Positions 1 to 6,898 of a DNA stretch of 13,138 nucleotides are shown piece by piece; position 1 is the first letter of the stretch; each line of letters starts with the position of its first letter. The notes beneath the pieces are model-generated. The model saw only the letters and a program-made list of their open reading frames with translations, did not search any database and was not told the origin of the DNA. The translations under genes and the position numbers were made by a program. Source of the DNA: Oscillospiraceae bacterium (GTDB taxonomy: Bacteria; Bacillota; Clostridia; Oscillospirales; Ruminococcaceae); assembly GCA_029098085.1 (NCBI GenBank), contig JAQXNQ010000253.1, positions 1-13,138 of the forward strand. The letters are read 5' to 3'.

Positions 1-651
1 CTCCCGGATCTTGCCGAAGTCAAACAGATCGCCCAGGGTCGTACCGGCGGGCTCCTCGGTCTTGCCCATGACCTGCAGGATCACTTTGGTGCGTTCCTGG
101 AAGGCCTCCTTGTCCTTGACCAGCGTCAGCAGAGAGGCGGAGTTCTCCGCATCGGCCACGGCGCTGTGCTGGCTGCCGGAAAAATCCGTATCCGAAGCGC
201 CCAGCGCGTTCTTCAGGGACAGGGGCGACCGGCGGGACAGGCCCAGCAGCCGGGTATAGACCCGCTGGAAATCCATCCAGCGGCGGAAGGGCTTTGGCAC
301 CTCCAGCCCCTTGAGGGTACACTCCCGCAGCAGCTGCTTGCGGTCGGTGTCGCTCCAGGAATAGACCCGCACGCTTCCCTCCCCGATCCAGTCGGCGAAC
401 TGAGCGAGAGCCTCCTTCAGCAGGGGCGCGTCCTCCACGTCCGCCTGCCGGATGCCGGTCAGAGCGGTAATGTTGGGCTGCACCTGATTCAGCTCGGGGC
501 GGACATTGAGGGAGAAACGATCCACCAGCTGATAGTTTTCGTCCAGCCGCACGGCGCCGATCTGGATGATCTCGCTGAGCACCACGGCCCGCGCTTCGGC
601 GTTGCTCCGGGGAATGGGGTTCATTTCAAAGTCGAGAAAAATATGCTGCAC
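1..651 (-). CDS. DEDDh-type 3'-5' exonuclease, 5' part (cut by window edge)
   Basis: The minus strand is open from a GTG at 651 to the left edge: 217 codons with no stop, so the C-terminus is outside the window. The protein begins QHIFLDFEMNP and carries the DEDDh exonuclease motifs: Exo I D7 and E9 (FLDFE), Exo II around SWSDTDR (D101/D103), and Exo III with H162 and D167 (HSAVADAEN). The layout resembles the ERI-1/KapD branch of RNase T/DnaQ-like exonucleases, which trim RNA or DNA 3' ends with two metal ions; the substrate cannot be read from sequence. The GTG start is chosen because GGAGGAAT lies 6-8 nt upstream and the DFE motif follows at once, as in family members; the first in-frame ATG (residue 10) would remove it. 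The gene is divergent from nagA. About 35 visible residues after the exonuclease domain may begin a further region. Confidence 0.85.
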   Translation of the reverse strand, partial: MQHIFLDFEMNPIPRSNAEARAVVLSEIIQIGAVRLDENYQLVDRFSLNVRPELNQVQPNITALTGIRQADVEDAPLLKEALAQFADWIGEGSVRVYSWSDTDRKQLLRECTLKGLEVPKPFRRWMDFQRVYTRLLGLSRRSPLSLKNALGASDTDFSGSQHSAVADAENSASLLTLVKDKEAFQERTKVILQVMGKTEEPAGTTLGDLFDFGKIRE

Positions 652-704
652 TTTTTATTCCTCCGCTGTCGGTGATTCTGTCCTTATGAAAACGCTGTTT
701 CTTT

Positions 705-710
705 ATTGTA
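705..710 (-). promoter_or_regulatory. Extended -10 promoter element for the exonuclease gene
   Basis: On the minus strand the sequence TGGTACAAT gives a TGn-extended -10 box, 53 nt upstream of the GTG start. No convincing -35 hexamer is seen at 16-18 nt spacing, which is tolerated for extended -10 promoters. This is inferred from the motif only. Confidence 0.5.
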
Positions 711-765
711 CCACATTTTTATCCCCGCGTCCGACTGAATTTCGCATTTTTCAAAGAAAATTTCC

Positions 766-775
766 AAAGCGCTTT
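766..775. promoter_or_regulatory. Possible cre-like palindrome
   Basis: AAAGCGCTTT is a perfect 10-bp palindrome matching the core of symmetric catabolite-response elements (TGAAAGCGCTTTCA). The outer TG/CA positions are not conserved here (CC and TT). It lies between the two divergent promoters, 23 nt before the nagA -35, a plausible place for CcpA-type control of an amino-sugar gene. Weak evidence. Confidence 0.25.
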
Positions 776-791
776 TTGCCGGACGGCAAAA
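774..791. promoter_or_regulatory. Perfect inverted repeat TTTTGCCG-GA-CGGCAAAA upstream of nagA
   Basis: Two 8-nt arms separated by 2 nt form an 18-bp palindrome ending 7 nt before the nagA -35 box. Position and symmetry suggest a repressor or activator operator. The half-site recurs near other promoters in this window (see 6836-6861, 9297-9304, 9359-9375). It does not match the NagR/YvoA dre consensus as I know it. Confidence 0.45.
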
Positions 792-798
792 GCCACCG

Positions 799-827
799 TT
801 GCAGATTCCTTTCATTCGTGCTACAAT
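799..827 (+). promoter_or_regulatory. nagA promoter
   Basis: A -35 TTGCAG (799-804) and -10 TACAAT (822-827) are separated by exactly 17 nt. The -10 box ends 40 nt before the nagA ATG, giving a short leader. This is a good sigma-A-type match. Confidence 0.75.
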
Positions 828-867
828 AAGGATAGAAGCCCCATTAAACTGAAAGGATCTGAACGAT

Positions 868-2004
868 ATGCTGTTTCAAAACGGACTGGTCTTTACCGAA
901 AGCTGCACCTTTGAGAAAGCGGACATTCTGGTAAAGGACGGCGTCTTCGCTGCCGTTGGTCAGGATCTTCCCGCCGACGGCGAAGAGGTCATCGACCTGC
1001 AGGGTAAGAAGGTGCTGCCCGGCCTGATCGACATCCACACACACGGCTGCGGCATGAAGGATTTCTGCGACGGCAATGCCGAAGCCTTCCAGACCATGGC
1101 CGACACCTACATCAAGGCCGGCGTCACCACTGTCTGCCCCACCTCCATGACCCTGCCTCCCGACGAGCTGAGCCGCATCTACAAGGCCTACGCCGCCTGG
1201 ATGGAGGAGGAGCATCCCGGCAGCCGGTTCATCGGCATCAACATGGAAGGCCCCTTCATCAGCGTTCCCAAAAAGGGCGCCCATGTAGCCGAGTATGTCA
1301 TCCCCGCCGATCTGGAGACCTTCAAAAAGCTCAATGCCGACAGCGGCAACCGCATCCGTCTGGTGGATGTGGCCCCCGAGCAGTTTGACAACCTGACCTT
1401 TATCGGACAGGCCAAGGACATCTGCACCGTCAGCATCGCCCATACCGACGGCACCTACGATCAGGTGATGGCGGGCTACGCCGCCGGCGCCACCAGCACC
1501 ACCCACCTGTTCAACGCCATGACCGGTCTGGTGCACCGGGAGCCCGGCACGGTCGGCGCGGCCATCGACACCGGCGCTTATACCGAGCTGATCTGCGACG
1601 GCGCCCATGTGCATCCCGCTGTCATCCGCGCCACCTTCAAGGCGGTAGGCGACGATAAGGTCGTCGTCATCTCCGACAGCCTCATGGCCGCCGGTATGCC
1701 GGACGGCACCGTCTGCTCCCTGGGCGGACAGGAAGTGGTGGTCAAGGACGGTCGCGCCCAGCTGCCCAACGGCACCATCGCCGGTTCGGTGGTCAACATT
1801 CTGGAGGAGATCCGCCGGCTGATGTCCTTCGGCATTCCCGAAGAGACCGCCATCAAGTGCTCCACCATCAATCCCGCCAAGGCCGCCCGCATGGACGATG
1901 TGGTGGGCTCCATTTCGGTAGGCAAGTACGCCGACCTGCTGGTGCTGAATGAGGACTACACCCCCGCCATGGTCTACCGCGACGGCATCCGTCAGGCGAT
2001 CTGA
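868..2004 (+). CDS. nagA: N-acetylglucosamine-6-phosphate deacetylase
   Basis: This 378-residue cytoplasmic amidohydrolase removes the acetyl group from GlcNAc-6-phosphate to give glucosamine-6-phosphate and acetate, a step in amino-sugar catabolism and cell-wall recycling. The length is typical of the family. Visible hallmarks in order are the metal-site motif DIHTHG (55-60), NMEGPF (125-130, with the metal-binding Glu127), AHTDG with His192, HLFNAM (213-218), DGAHVHP (244-250) and SDS with the catalytic Asp270. The C-terminal part (SVGKYADLLVL) is the usual small beta-sandwich of this superfamily. AAGGA lies 10 nt before the ATG. The gene has its own promoter and a strong terminator. No nagB, nagE or NagR-like gene is visible in the window, so the pathway partners must lie elsewhere. 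Confidence 0.95.
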   Translation: MLFQNGLVFTESCTFEKADILVKDGVFAAVGQDLPADGEEVIDLQGKKVLPGLIDIHTHGCGMKDFCDGNAEAFQTMADTYIKAGVTTVCPTSMTLPPDELSRIYKAYAAWMEEEHPGSRFIGINMEGPFISVPKKGAHVAEYVIPADLETFKKLNADSGNRIRLVDVAPEQFDNLTFIGQAKDICTVSIAHTDGTYDQVMAGYAAGATSTTHLFNAMTGLVHREPGTVGAAIDTGAYTELICDGAHVHPAVIRATFKAVGDDKVVVISDSLMAAGMPDGTVCSLGGQEVVVKDGRAQLPNGTIAGSVVNILEEIRRLMSFGIPEETAIKCSTINPAKAARMDDVVGSISVGKYADLLVLNEDYTPAMVYRDGIRQAI

Positions 2005-2025
2005 AGCGTCAGGCTCTGAGAAACC

Positions 2026-2063
2026 AATCCCCGGCTTTCCTTTGTTGGAAGGCCGGGGATTTC
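2026..2063 (+). terminator. Intrinsic terminator of nagA
   Basis: Arms 2026-2040 and 2047-2061 form a GC-rich stem of about 15 bp (AATCCCCGGC.../...CCGGGGATT) with one G-T pair and a TTTGTT loop. The trailing T run is short (TTTCGG), but stem strength and position 22 nt after the nagA stop support the call. Confidence 0.7.
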
Positions 2064-2461
2064 GGCTTGTTGATGAAGTTAACGGGAGGCAGCCTGTACG
2101 AATAAGGAATTGCTTTCGTCGGATTGCCAAAGCATTTAAAGTTTTACTCGAGTTTCCTTCGCTTTCCGCAAGCGGAAAGCCAAAAATCGCGGGTCCTCGA
2201 CACGGCCTTTGGCCTTAGTCTGGCAGAGCCCATTGCAAGTAGACGTAGAGAAGGCTCGCTCACGCGCAAGAATGGCGTCCGCCCTGTGGGCGGCCCGGCC
2301 GTCATCTTGGCCGGGAGCTATTCTTGCAGCTTTCCCTTCAGGGAAAGCGAAGACAAAACCATGCCCGCTTCCAGCGGGCATACCGCGTCCCGTCTCCTTG
2401 CGCAGCTTTTCACTATGAAGCACTTTTTTGTTTACGAGTATCCCGGATCTGTCATTCTCTT
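2064..2461. repeat. Gene-free structured intergenic region (multi-hairpin repeat)
   Basis: About 400 nt between the nagA terminator and the spoIIE stop hold no credible gene. Perfect inverted repeats follow one another: 2161-2169/2172-2180 (9-bp arms, AA loop); GGCC-TTT-GGCC at 2204-2214; an outer pair GCAAGAAT (2266-2273)/ATTCTTGC (2320-2327) enclosing two hairpins, CCGCCC-TGT-GGGCGG (2279-2293) and CCCGGCC...GGCCGGG (2294-2315), which makes a three-way junction; GCTTTCCC-TTCA-GGGAAAGC (2329-2348); and ATGCCCGCT-TCC-AGCGGGCAT (2361-2381). A 24-nt part of the last hairpin recurs exactly at 13093-13116. This looks like an intergenic repeat family or a structured RNA 3' of spoIIE; its function is unknown. 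The minus strand happens to be open across the element, but that frame looks spurious. Confidence 0.65.
2349..2381 (-). terminator. Probable spoIIE terminator formed by the repeat hairpin
   Basis: Read on the minus strand, a 9-bp stem (ATGCCCGCT/AGCGGGCAT, loop GGA) at 2361-2381 is followed by GGTTTTGTCTT. It lies about 80 nt after the spoIIE stop and is the first terminator-like structure downstream. The T run starts two nt after the stem, so the call is moderate. Confidence 0.45.
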
Positions 2462-4768
2462 TCACCCCTCCGCCAGCCGGATCTTCAGAACGGCTACCGT
2501 AATATCGTCTCCCGGCTCCCCGTTCTGATGCCGGGCAGCTGCCGCCATCCGTTTGGCGATGTGCTCCGCCGTACCGTCGGCGCAGAGGGCAATCTCCTCC
2601 TTCATCCAGCTCTCGCTGACGGCCATGGCCCCGTCGGTGAGCATCACCACCAGATCCCCCGGACGCAGCCGCACCGTGCGGCGGTCATAGGTGATCCCCT
2701 GCAGGATCCCCACCGGCAGAGACTGACCGCCCACCGTCACGGTTTTGCCCTCCCGGCAGAGGAAGGTGGGCGCCGCCCCTGCCTTGAGAAATTCCGCCTT
2801 GCCGGTATACAGGTCGATACAGCCGATATCCAGCGTCGCCAGCGTCTCATCCCCTGCCTTGCAGAGCAGCGCGCTGTTGATGAGCCGAAGGGCGGCATCA
2901 AAGCCGAAGCCCGCCTTGATCAGCTTGAGCACCAGACTGCAGGCCATGATGGAATCCACCGCCGCCCGTCCGCCGCTGCCCATGCCGTCGCTGAGCACCA
3001 GATGGAAGTACCCCCGGCCGTCGGTAAAATGGTCGCAGCAGTCACCGGAAATCCGGTTGCTGCCGGCGTTGATCTGACAGACCCCCAGCTCCACCGTCAA
3101 ACGGGCCTTTTCACAGAAGGTGATCCGGGTCTCCCCGCCGGCGGTCACCGCTTCGGGCGGGGCAAAGGGCCGCTCCAGCAGCACCGAAAACTCTCTGGCA
3201 GCCTGCGCTCCGTCCGCCTTCATGGGGTTTTTCTGACAGACCTCCACCCGCATCCGGTCAAACCGGTCCGCCAGACACCAGACCTCCTCCGGCTCCTCCC
3301 CCAGCTGCAGCAGCAGCTCCCGCACCTGCTCCGCCGCCTTCCCGTCCGACTGGCGCACGTCCGCCAGCTCCTGACCCAGGGTCATCAGCAGGTCGGCCAC
3401 CCCGCTGAGCTGCTCGGAGGCTACCTGCTTGGCCTCCAGCACCCTGCGGCTGGCTGCCTCGCGGGAGGTGTATTCCTGGTAATAGCTGTTCACCGACCGC
3501 AGCAGCTCCGCCGATTTGGGACACTTTCCGGCAAAATAGGCGGGCAGATCCTCTTTTTCAGCAAAGCCCTTCTGCTTCAGCACCGGCGTAAACCGCTGAA
3601 AGGCATCCATGGTCTGACTGTAGGCCGTCTCCCAGCAGAACAGCTTGAGGCCGCACTTGCGGCAGACCCGGTCGGCGGTGCAGTCATACACGCTTTCCAT
3701 ACTGCAGATGCCGGAAGCATACAGCTTGCGGGATACGGCTTCCACCGCACTGCGGATATCCTCCAGCGTCTCGGCGGAGAAACGCAGCCGGGCCGCTGCC
3801 CGGGTATAGTCGGGCGGCTGCTGGCGGGGCTTTTCCCGGATGCGGGGAATCAGCGTCAGCGCCCTCTCCGGCAGCAGCAGGTACAAAGCTGTGCCCATCA
3901 GCAGGTTCAAAGCCCCCTGCAGCGCTGGCTCACCGCTTTCGGTGAGCAGAATCCCGGATAGCCCGATCAGCAGATACAGCAGCCCATGGCGGATCCGTCC
4001 GGCTCCTGCGAAATGCCCCGACCAGAACGCTGCCGCCGCGTATACCGCTCCGCTCATGGCCAGCGAGGCATCCGACAGGGTCATGGCGGCGGCGCAGCAG
4101 ATGCCGACGGATACCGCGCCGTAAGCGCCCCTGCGCTGACCGACCGCCGCCAGCAGCAGACAGACCAGCACACATCCCAAATTCAGAGGGGCAGGCCTGA
4201 TCTGGCACAGTCCCGCCAGCAGCGTCAGCCCCAGCAGAATCAGGCTCATGGTGACAACGGGACTGCAGTCTGACAGCTTCCGGCCCGACAGCAGCGCCCT
4301 TCCGCCATGAAAGGCAAAGTAGCACAGGGTGCCGGACAGGGCCCCTTCCGCCAGGCAGAACAGCAGATCCAGGCCGCCCAGATCCAGCAGCAGATTGCGG
4401 GTCACCAGGCATCCGCCGGTCAGTACGGCCGAAGCCGCGGCCAGAAAGCCGCTGCTGCTGCGCACCCGGGGAAGATCCATGACCAGCAGCTTGACGCCCA
4501 GCGCGCAGAGCAGCGCCACCAGCCGGGCCAGATTCTCCTCAAAGCCGCCGAGCAGGCAGTATCCGCCCAATGCGCCGCCGAAAGCCGCCAGCGCACAGTT
4601 TCCCGGCAGCGCCAGCGTCAATGCCGGGCCAAAGGGGGAAAGCCCGCCCGGCAGCCGGATGCCGCAGGACAGCATGGCCGCTCCGAAGCAGAGTCCCAGC
4701 CGAAGCAGAGCAGCCGTCTTCTGCCCGGACAGCTTCCCTTCCAGTCTTTTTCCGATAAGTCCTCTCAT
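2462..4768 (-). CDS. spoIIE: Stage II sporulation protein E, PP2C-type phosphatase
   Basis: This 768-residue protein matches SpoIIE, the membrane serine phosphatase that dephosphorylates SpoIIAA to release sigma-F in the forespore and also takes part in polar septation. Residues about 20-310 hold many hydrophobic membrane segments. A central region (about 315-560) contains a Cys cluster, C363, C369, C372 and C378 (VCRKCGLKLFCW). The C-terminal PP2C domain (about 560-768) shows SGD, LSDGMGSG with metal-binding Asp594, LTDG with Asp712, and GDD at 753-755. It is slightly shorter than the ~827-residue B. subtilis protein. The ATG is supported by AAAGGA 7 nt upstream. The gene stands alone here, without the tilS-hpt-ftsH neighbours seen next to spoIIE in Bacillus. 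Its presence implies that the lineage has, or had, endospore formation. Confidence 0.93.
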   Translation of the reverse strand: MRGLIGKRLEGKLSGQKTAALLRLGLCFGAAMLSCGIRLPGGLSPFGPALTLALPGNCALAAFGGALGGYCLLGGFEENLARLVALLCALGVKLLVMDLPRVRSSSGFLAAASAVLTGGCLVTRNLLLDLGGLDLLFCLAEGALSGTLCYFAFHGGRALLSGRKLSDCSPVVTMSLILLGLTLLAGLCQIRPAPLNLGCVLVCLLLAAVGQRRGAYGAVSVGICCAAAMTLSDASLAMSGAVYAAAAFWSGHFAGAGRIRHGLLYLLIGLSGILLTESGEPALQGALNLLMGTALYLLLPERALTLIPRIREKPRQQPPDYTRAAARLRFSAETLEDIRSAVEAVSRKLYASGICSMESVYDCTADRVCRKCGLKLFCWETAYSQTMDAFQRFTPVLKQKGFAEKEDLPAYFAGKCPKSAELLRSVNSYYQEYTSREAASRRVLEAKQVASEQLSGVADLLMTLGQELADVRQSDGKAAEQVRELLLQLGEEPEEVWCLADRFDRMRVEVCQKNPMKADGAQAAREFSVLLERPFAPPEAVTAGGETRITFCEKARLTVELGVCQINAGSNRISGDCCDHFTDGRGYFHLVLSDGMGSGGRAAVDSIMACSLVLKLIKAGFGFDAALRLINSALLCKAGDETLATLDIGCIDLYTGKAEFLKAGAAPTFLCREGKTVTVGGQSLPVGILQGITYDRRTVRLRPGDLVVMLTDGAMAVSESWMKEEIALCADGTAEHIAKRMAAAARHQNGEPGDDITVAVLKIRLAEG

Positions 4769-4820
4769 TTTTTCGTCCTTTCCCGGTCACGCCGAGCTGC
4801 CGATGGGTTTTATCCCTATC

Positions 4821-4826
4821 AGTATA
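4821..4826 (-). promoter_or_regulatory. Possible -10 element of spoIIE
   Basis: Minus-strand TATACT lies 52 nt upstream of the spoIIE ATG. No good -35 is found at normal spacing; spoIIE promoters that depend on Spo0A~P typically lack a properly spaced -35. A clear 0A box is not visible, only a degenerate CCCGACA on the minus strand (4848-4854). Tentative. Confidence 0.35.
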
Positions 4827-4934
4827 GCCGACTTTAAGCGCAAAGCCTGTCGGGAAAGGCATGGCGCATTCCGGCGGAAAAGACGGAATCATGGAGCCTC
4901 TCCCCTGCGCAGACAGGAAGCAGGCCGCCAAATG

Positions 4935-4963
4935 TTGACAAATTGTGACGCCGGTGGTACAAT
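4935..4963 (+). promoter_or_regulatory. thiT promoter
   Basis: A consensus -35 TTGACA (4935-4940), 17-nt spacer and TGG-extended -10 TACAAT (4958-4963) place the transcription start just before the TPP aptamer that begins at about 4970. Confidence 0.88.
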
Positions 4964-4969
4964 AGAGGT

Positions 4970-5060
4970 CAGATCAGGGGAGCCGGCGGACACCGTCTGG
5001 CTGAGAGGAATCATCCGACCCTTTGAACCTGTTTGGGTAATGCCAGCGTAGGAAGATCTG
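4970..5060 (+). promoter_or_regulatory. TPP (THI-box) riboswitch
   Basis: All invariant THI-box blocks occur in order: CAGGGGAGCC, GGCTGAGAGG (from about 4999), CCGACCCTTTGAACCTG, and GGGTAATGCCAGCGTAGGAAG. P1 is visible as CAGATC (4970-4975) pairing with GATCTG (5055-5060). It senses thiamine pyrophosphate and should repress the downstream thiamine transporter gene through the terminator at 5101-5128. Confidence 0.96.
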
Positions 5061-5100
5061 CACTTGATCCGGGACATCATGACCGGACACAGTCTCCTTG

Positions 5101-5128
5101 CCGCGCGGGTATGCCCTGCGCGGTTTTT
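5101..5128 (+). terminator. Riboswitch-controlled terminator in the thiT leader
   Basis: CCGCGC pairs with GCGCGG and an inner GGG pairs with CCC (loop TATG, one bulged T), followed directly by TTTTT. It sits 40 nt after the aptamer and 40 nt before the start codon. This is the expression platform expected for an OFF-type TPP switch acting at transcription. Confidence 0.88.
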
Positions 5129-5167
5129 GTCTGTTTCCCTGAAAATCAAATACAAGGAGTTATATTT

Positions 5168-5830
5168 ATGGCAAGTACACAAAACGTAAAAGTCCTCCGA
5201 CTGGTGGAAAGCGGCCTGCTGGTGGCCATCGGCATTATTCTGGACACCTTTTTCAAATTTGAGGCTCCCTGGGCCTACGGTGGCTCCATCACCCTGTTCG
5301 CCATGCTGCCCCTGGTCATCGTCGCGTACAAATACGGCATCTGCTGGGGCGCTTTTGCGGGTCTGGCCCACGGCCTGATCACCCTGCTGATCTCCGGCGG
5401 CGGCGCCTCCGGTCTGGCCGCCATGGTGCAGGAAAACGGCCCCGCCGTCTTCGCCGGCATCCTGATTCTGGACTACATCCTGGCCTTCTCGTCGGTCGGC
5501 CTGTCCGGTCTGGCGGCCCGGTTCATGAAGAGCACGGCCGGTGCGCTGTCGGTAGGCGCGGTCATCGGTCTCTGCTGCCGGTTCCTCTGCCACTTCGTCT
5601 CCGGCTTCCTGCTGTTCGGCTCCTACGCCGACTGGTTCTTCGGTCAGACCTCCTGGGGGCAATGGTTCCTGGATCATTTCAGCGGCGCCGGACTCAGCGC
5701 CATCTATTCGCTGGTCTACAACGGCCTGTACATGATCCCCGAGATCATCCTGACCGCCATCGGCGGCGCCATCGTCGGCAGACTGCTGCACACCCAGCTG
5801 CAGAAAAACCGCACGACCCACACCGCCTGA
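5168..5830 (+). CDS. thiT: ThiT, thiamine-binding S component of an ECF transporter
   Basis: This 220-residue, very hydrophobic protein matches the ThiT/YuaJ family. It binds thiamine with high affinity in the membrane and is served by a shared EcfA/EcfA'/EcfT energising module, which is not in this window. About six membrane helices are visible, with family blocks ESGLLVAIGIIL near the N-terminus, YGGSITLFAMLPLVIVAYKYG, LDYILAFSSVGLSGLAARF, CRFLCHFVSG and YNGLYMIPEIILT; the Trp/Tyr/Asn-rich stretches are typical of the thiamine site. Length fits the family. AAGGAG lies 8 nt before the ATG. The TPP riboswitch in front independently confirms the thiamine assignment. No thi biosynthesis gene is adjacent, so this is a salvage gene. 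Confidence 0.95.
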   Translation: MASTQNVKVLRLVESGLLVAIGIILDTFFKFEAPWAYGGSITLFAMLPLVIVAYKYGICWGAFAGLAHGLITLLISGGGASGLAAMVQENGPAVFAGILILDYILAFSSVGLSGLAARFMKSTAGALSVGAVIGLCCRFLCHFVSGFLLFGSYADWFFGQTSWGQWFLDHFSGAGLSAIYSLVYNGLYMIPEIILTAIGGAIVGRLLHTQLQKNRTTHTA

Positions 5831-5845
5831 TCCCTCCCAAAGTCC

Positions 5846-5874
5846 TTGACAAACGGGGAAAAAGCTGGTATCAT
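5846..5874 (+). promoter_or_regulatory. mntP promoter
   Basis: Consensus -35 TTGACA (5846-5851), a 17-nt spacer and TGG-extended -10 TATCAT (5869-5874) lie just after thiT and ahead of the structured leader of mntP. They separate mntP transcription from thiT. Confidence 0.88.
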
Positions 5875-5907
5875 AGGCCTTGTTAACCAAAGCTCACAGG
5901 AGCTTGG

Positions 5908-5992
5908 ATAAGGGAGTAGTCGGCGCCGCCGGGCGCAGCTTAGTCAACATACTGACCTTGGTTCTGGCTATGCTTGAAATGACGAGACTTAT
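5908..5992 (+). promoter_or_regulatory. yybP-ykoY (Mn2+) riboswitch aptamer
   Basis: The leader carries the yybP-ykoY signatures: AAGGGAGTAG at the 5' side, GTCAACATACTGACC in the middle and GAAATGACGAGACTT at the 3' side. P1 can be drawn as ATAAG (5908-5912) with CTTAT (5988-5992). A further short hairpin (CCAAAGCTC-ACAG-GAGCTTGG) precedes it at 5887-5907. The class senses Mn2+ and activates exporter genes, and the next gene encodes MntP. The 3' strand of P1 is also part of the 5' arm of the following terminator, so ligand binding would prevent termination (ON switch). Confidence 0.9.
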
Positions 5993-6026
5993 CTGCGGAT
6001 ACTGCCGCGGATAGGTCTCGTTTTTT
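5983..6026 (+). terminator. Riboswitch-controlled terminator in the mntP leader
   Basis: Arms 5983-5998 and 6005-6020 form a 16-bp stem with two G-T pairs and loop ATACTG, followed by TTTTTT (6021-6026). The 5' arm contains the P1 3' strand CTTAT (5988-5992), so aptamer and terminator exclude each other. Confidence 0.93.
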
Positions 6027-6062
6027 ATCGGCCCCCGCAATAAAATACAGGAGAGAATCGAT

Positions 6063-6620
6063 ATGACCTTGTTTGAACTGTTCGTGATCGCCGTGGGACT
6101 TTCCATGGACGCCTTCGCCGTCTCCATCTGCAAGGGGCTGTCCATGCAGAAAATGAGCTGGAAAAAGGCGCTCATCGTGGGACTGTATTTCGGCGGCTTT
6201 CAGGCGGGCATGCCGCTGCTGGGGTATTTTCTGGGGAGCCGTTTTCAGGAGAAGATCATGGCCTTTGACCACTGGATCGCCTTCATTCTGCTCTGTCTCA
6301 TCGGCGTCAACATGATCCGGGAATCCTTCTCCAAAGAAGAAGAACAGGCCGACGCCTCGGTCTCTGTCCGCAGCATGGTGCCGCTGGCCGTAGCCACCAG
6401 CATCGACGCCCTGGCGGTAGGGGTCACCTTCGCCTTCCTGCGGGTGGATATCGTGCCCGCCGTCTCCTTTATCGGCATCGTCACGCTGCTGCTGTCCATG
6501 GTGGGCGTCAAGGTGGGCAATGTCTTCGGAAGCCGGTACAAATCCCGTGCCGAGCTGGCCGGGGGCATCATCCTGGTGCTGATGGGCGTAAAGATCCTCA
6601 TCGAGCATCTTTTCTTCTGA
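6063..6620 (+). CDS. mntP: Manganese efflux pump MntP
   Basis: This 185-residue integral membrane protein belongs to the MntP (YebN) family, which exports Mn2+ and protects against manganese overload. It is an internal duplication of about three helices each: the first repeat has the conserved GLSMDAFAVSI (Asp16) and the second TSIDALAVGVTF. Length and six hydrophobic segments fit the family. AGGAGA lies 8 nt before the ATG. The upstream yybP-ykoY riboswitch is a regulator known for mntP in other bacteria, so gene and leader support each other. It is followed by a strong terminator. Confidence 0.96.
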   Translation: MTLFELFVIAVGLSMDAFAVSICKGLSMQKMSWKKALIVGLYFGGFQAGMPLLGYFLGSRFQEKIMAFDHWIAFILLCLIGVNMIRESFSKEEEQADASVSVRSMVPLAVATSIDALAVGVTFAFLRVDIVPAVSFIGIVTLLLSMVGVKVGNVFGSRYKSRAELAGGIILVLMGVKILIEHLFF

Positions 6621-6656
6621 AAGCTGGACGTGGCTGGATATTCCCAAAGCTGTCAG

Positions 6657-6687
6657 AGCCCGGTTCCCCACGGAGCCGGGCTTTTTT
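6657..6687 (+). terminator. Intrinsic terminator of mntP
   Basis: An 11-bp stem (AGCCCGGTTCC/GGAGCCGGGCT, loop CCAC, one G-T pair) is followed by TTTTTT. It sits 36 nt after the mntP stop. Confidence 0.95.
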
Positions 6688-6835
6688 CTGCCTGCCGCCT
6701 GTCCATGACCGCAATCCGGCAGCCCCTCCCCATCCGAACCGGACTCTTCCTGCCGCAAAGAAAATCTTTCAGCGACTGACTTTTTCTGAAGACTTTCTCT
6801 GCGAAGCTGCGTTCTCTTGGCAGGAAGCGGCAGCC

Positions 6836-6861
6836 CGGCAAAAATTTCTACCGTTTTTGCC
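6836..6861. promoter_or_regulatory. Spaced inverted repeat upstream of the glycosyltransferase promoter
   Basis: GGCAAAAA (6837-6844) and TTTTTGCC (6854-6861) are perfect inverted arms 9 nt apart, ending 8 nt before the predicted -35. The left arm is preceded by C, giving the same CGGCAAAA octamer as upstream of nagA and the alpha-galactosidase gene. Possible operator; the A/T tracts could also act as an UP element. The rest of the intergenic stretch 6688-6835 shows nothing else I can name. Confidence 0.4.
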
Positions 6862-6869
6862 AAAAAAGC

Positions 6870-6898
6870 TTTACGAATCCTCAAGAATACGGTACAAT
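6870..6898 (+). promoter_or_regulatory. Glycosyltransferase promoter
   Basis: TTTACG (6870-6875) and TACAAT (6893-6898) are spaced 17 nt apart. The -10 is good and the -35 matches four of six positions. The leader is 66 nt. Confidence 0.6.

Noticed and set aside
2161..2382. Hairpin series as a CRISPR array.
   Set aside because: The hairpins differ in sequence and spacing; there are no regular direct repeats with unique spacers and no cas genes.
2136..2465. A 109-codon minus-strand frame starting with GTG that overlaps the spoIIE stop (GTGA), suggesting translational coupling.
   Set aside because: The frame runs straight through five perfect hairpins, its product is Arg/Lys/Ala/Gly-rich with no recognisable fold, and GGAGGGG abuts the GTG without spacing. 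It looks like an open frame across a repeat.
2324..3961. 545-codon plus-strand frame opposite spoIIE.
   Set aside because: It is His/Arg/Gln/Pro-rich without domains, crosses the repeat region and the convergent gene end, and is antisense to well-supported SpoIIE phosphatase motifs.
4848..4854. TGTCGGG as a Spo0A box upstream of spoIIE.
   Set aside because: It matches TGNCGAA at only five of seven positions and is single, so it is not distinguishable from chance.
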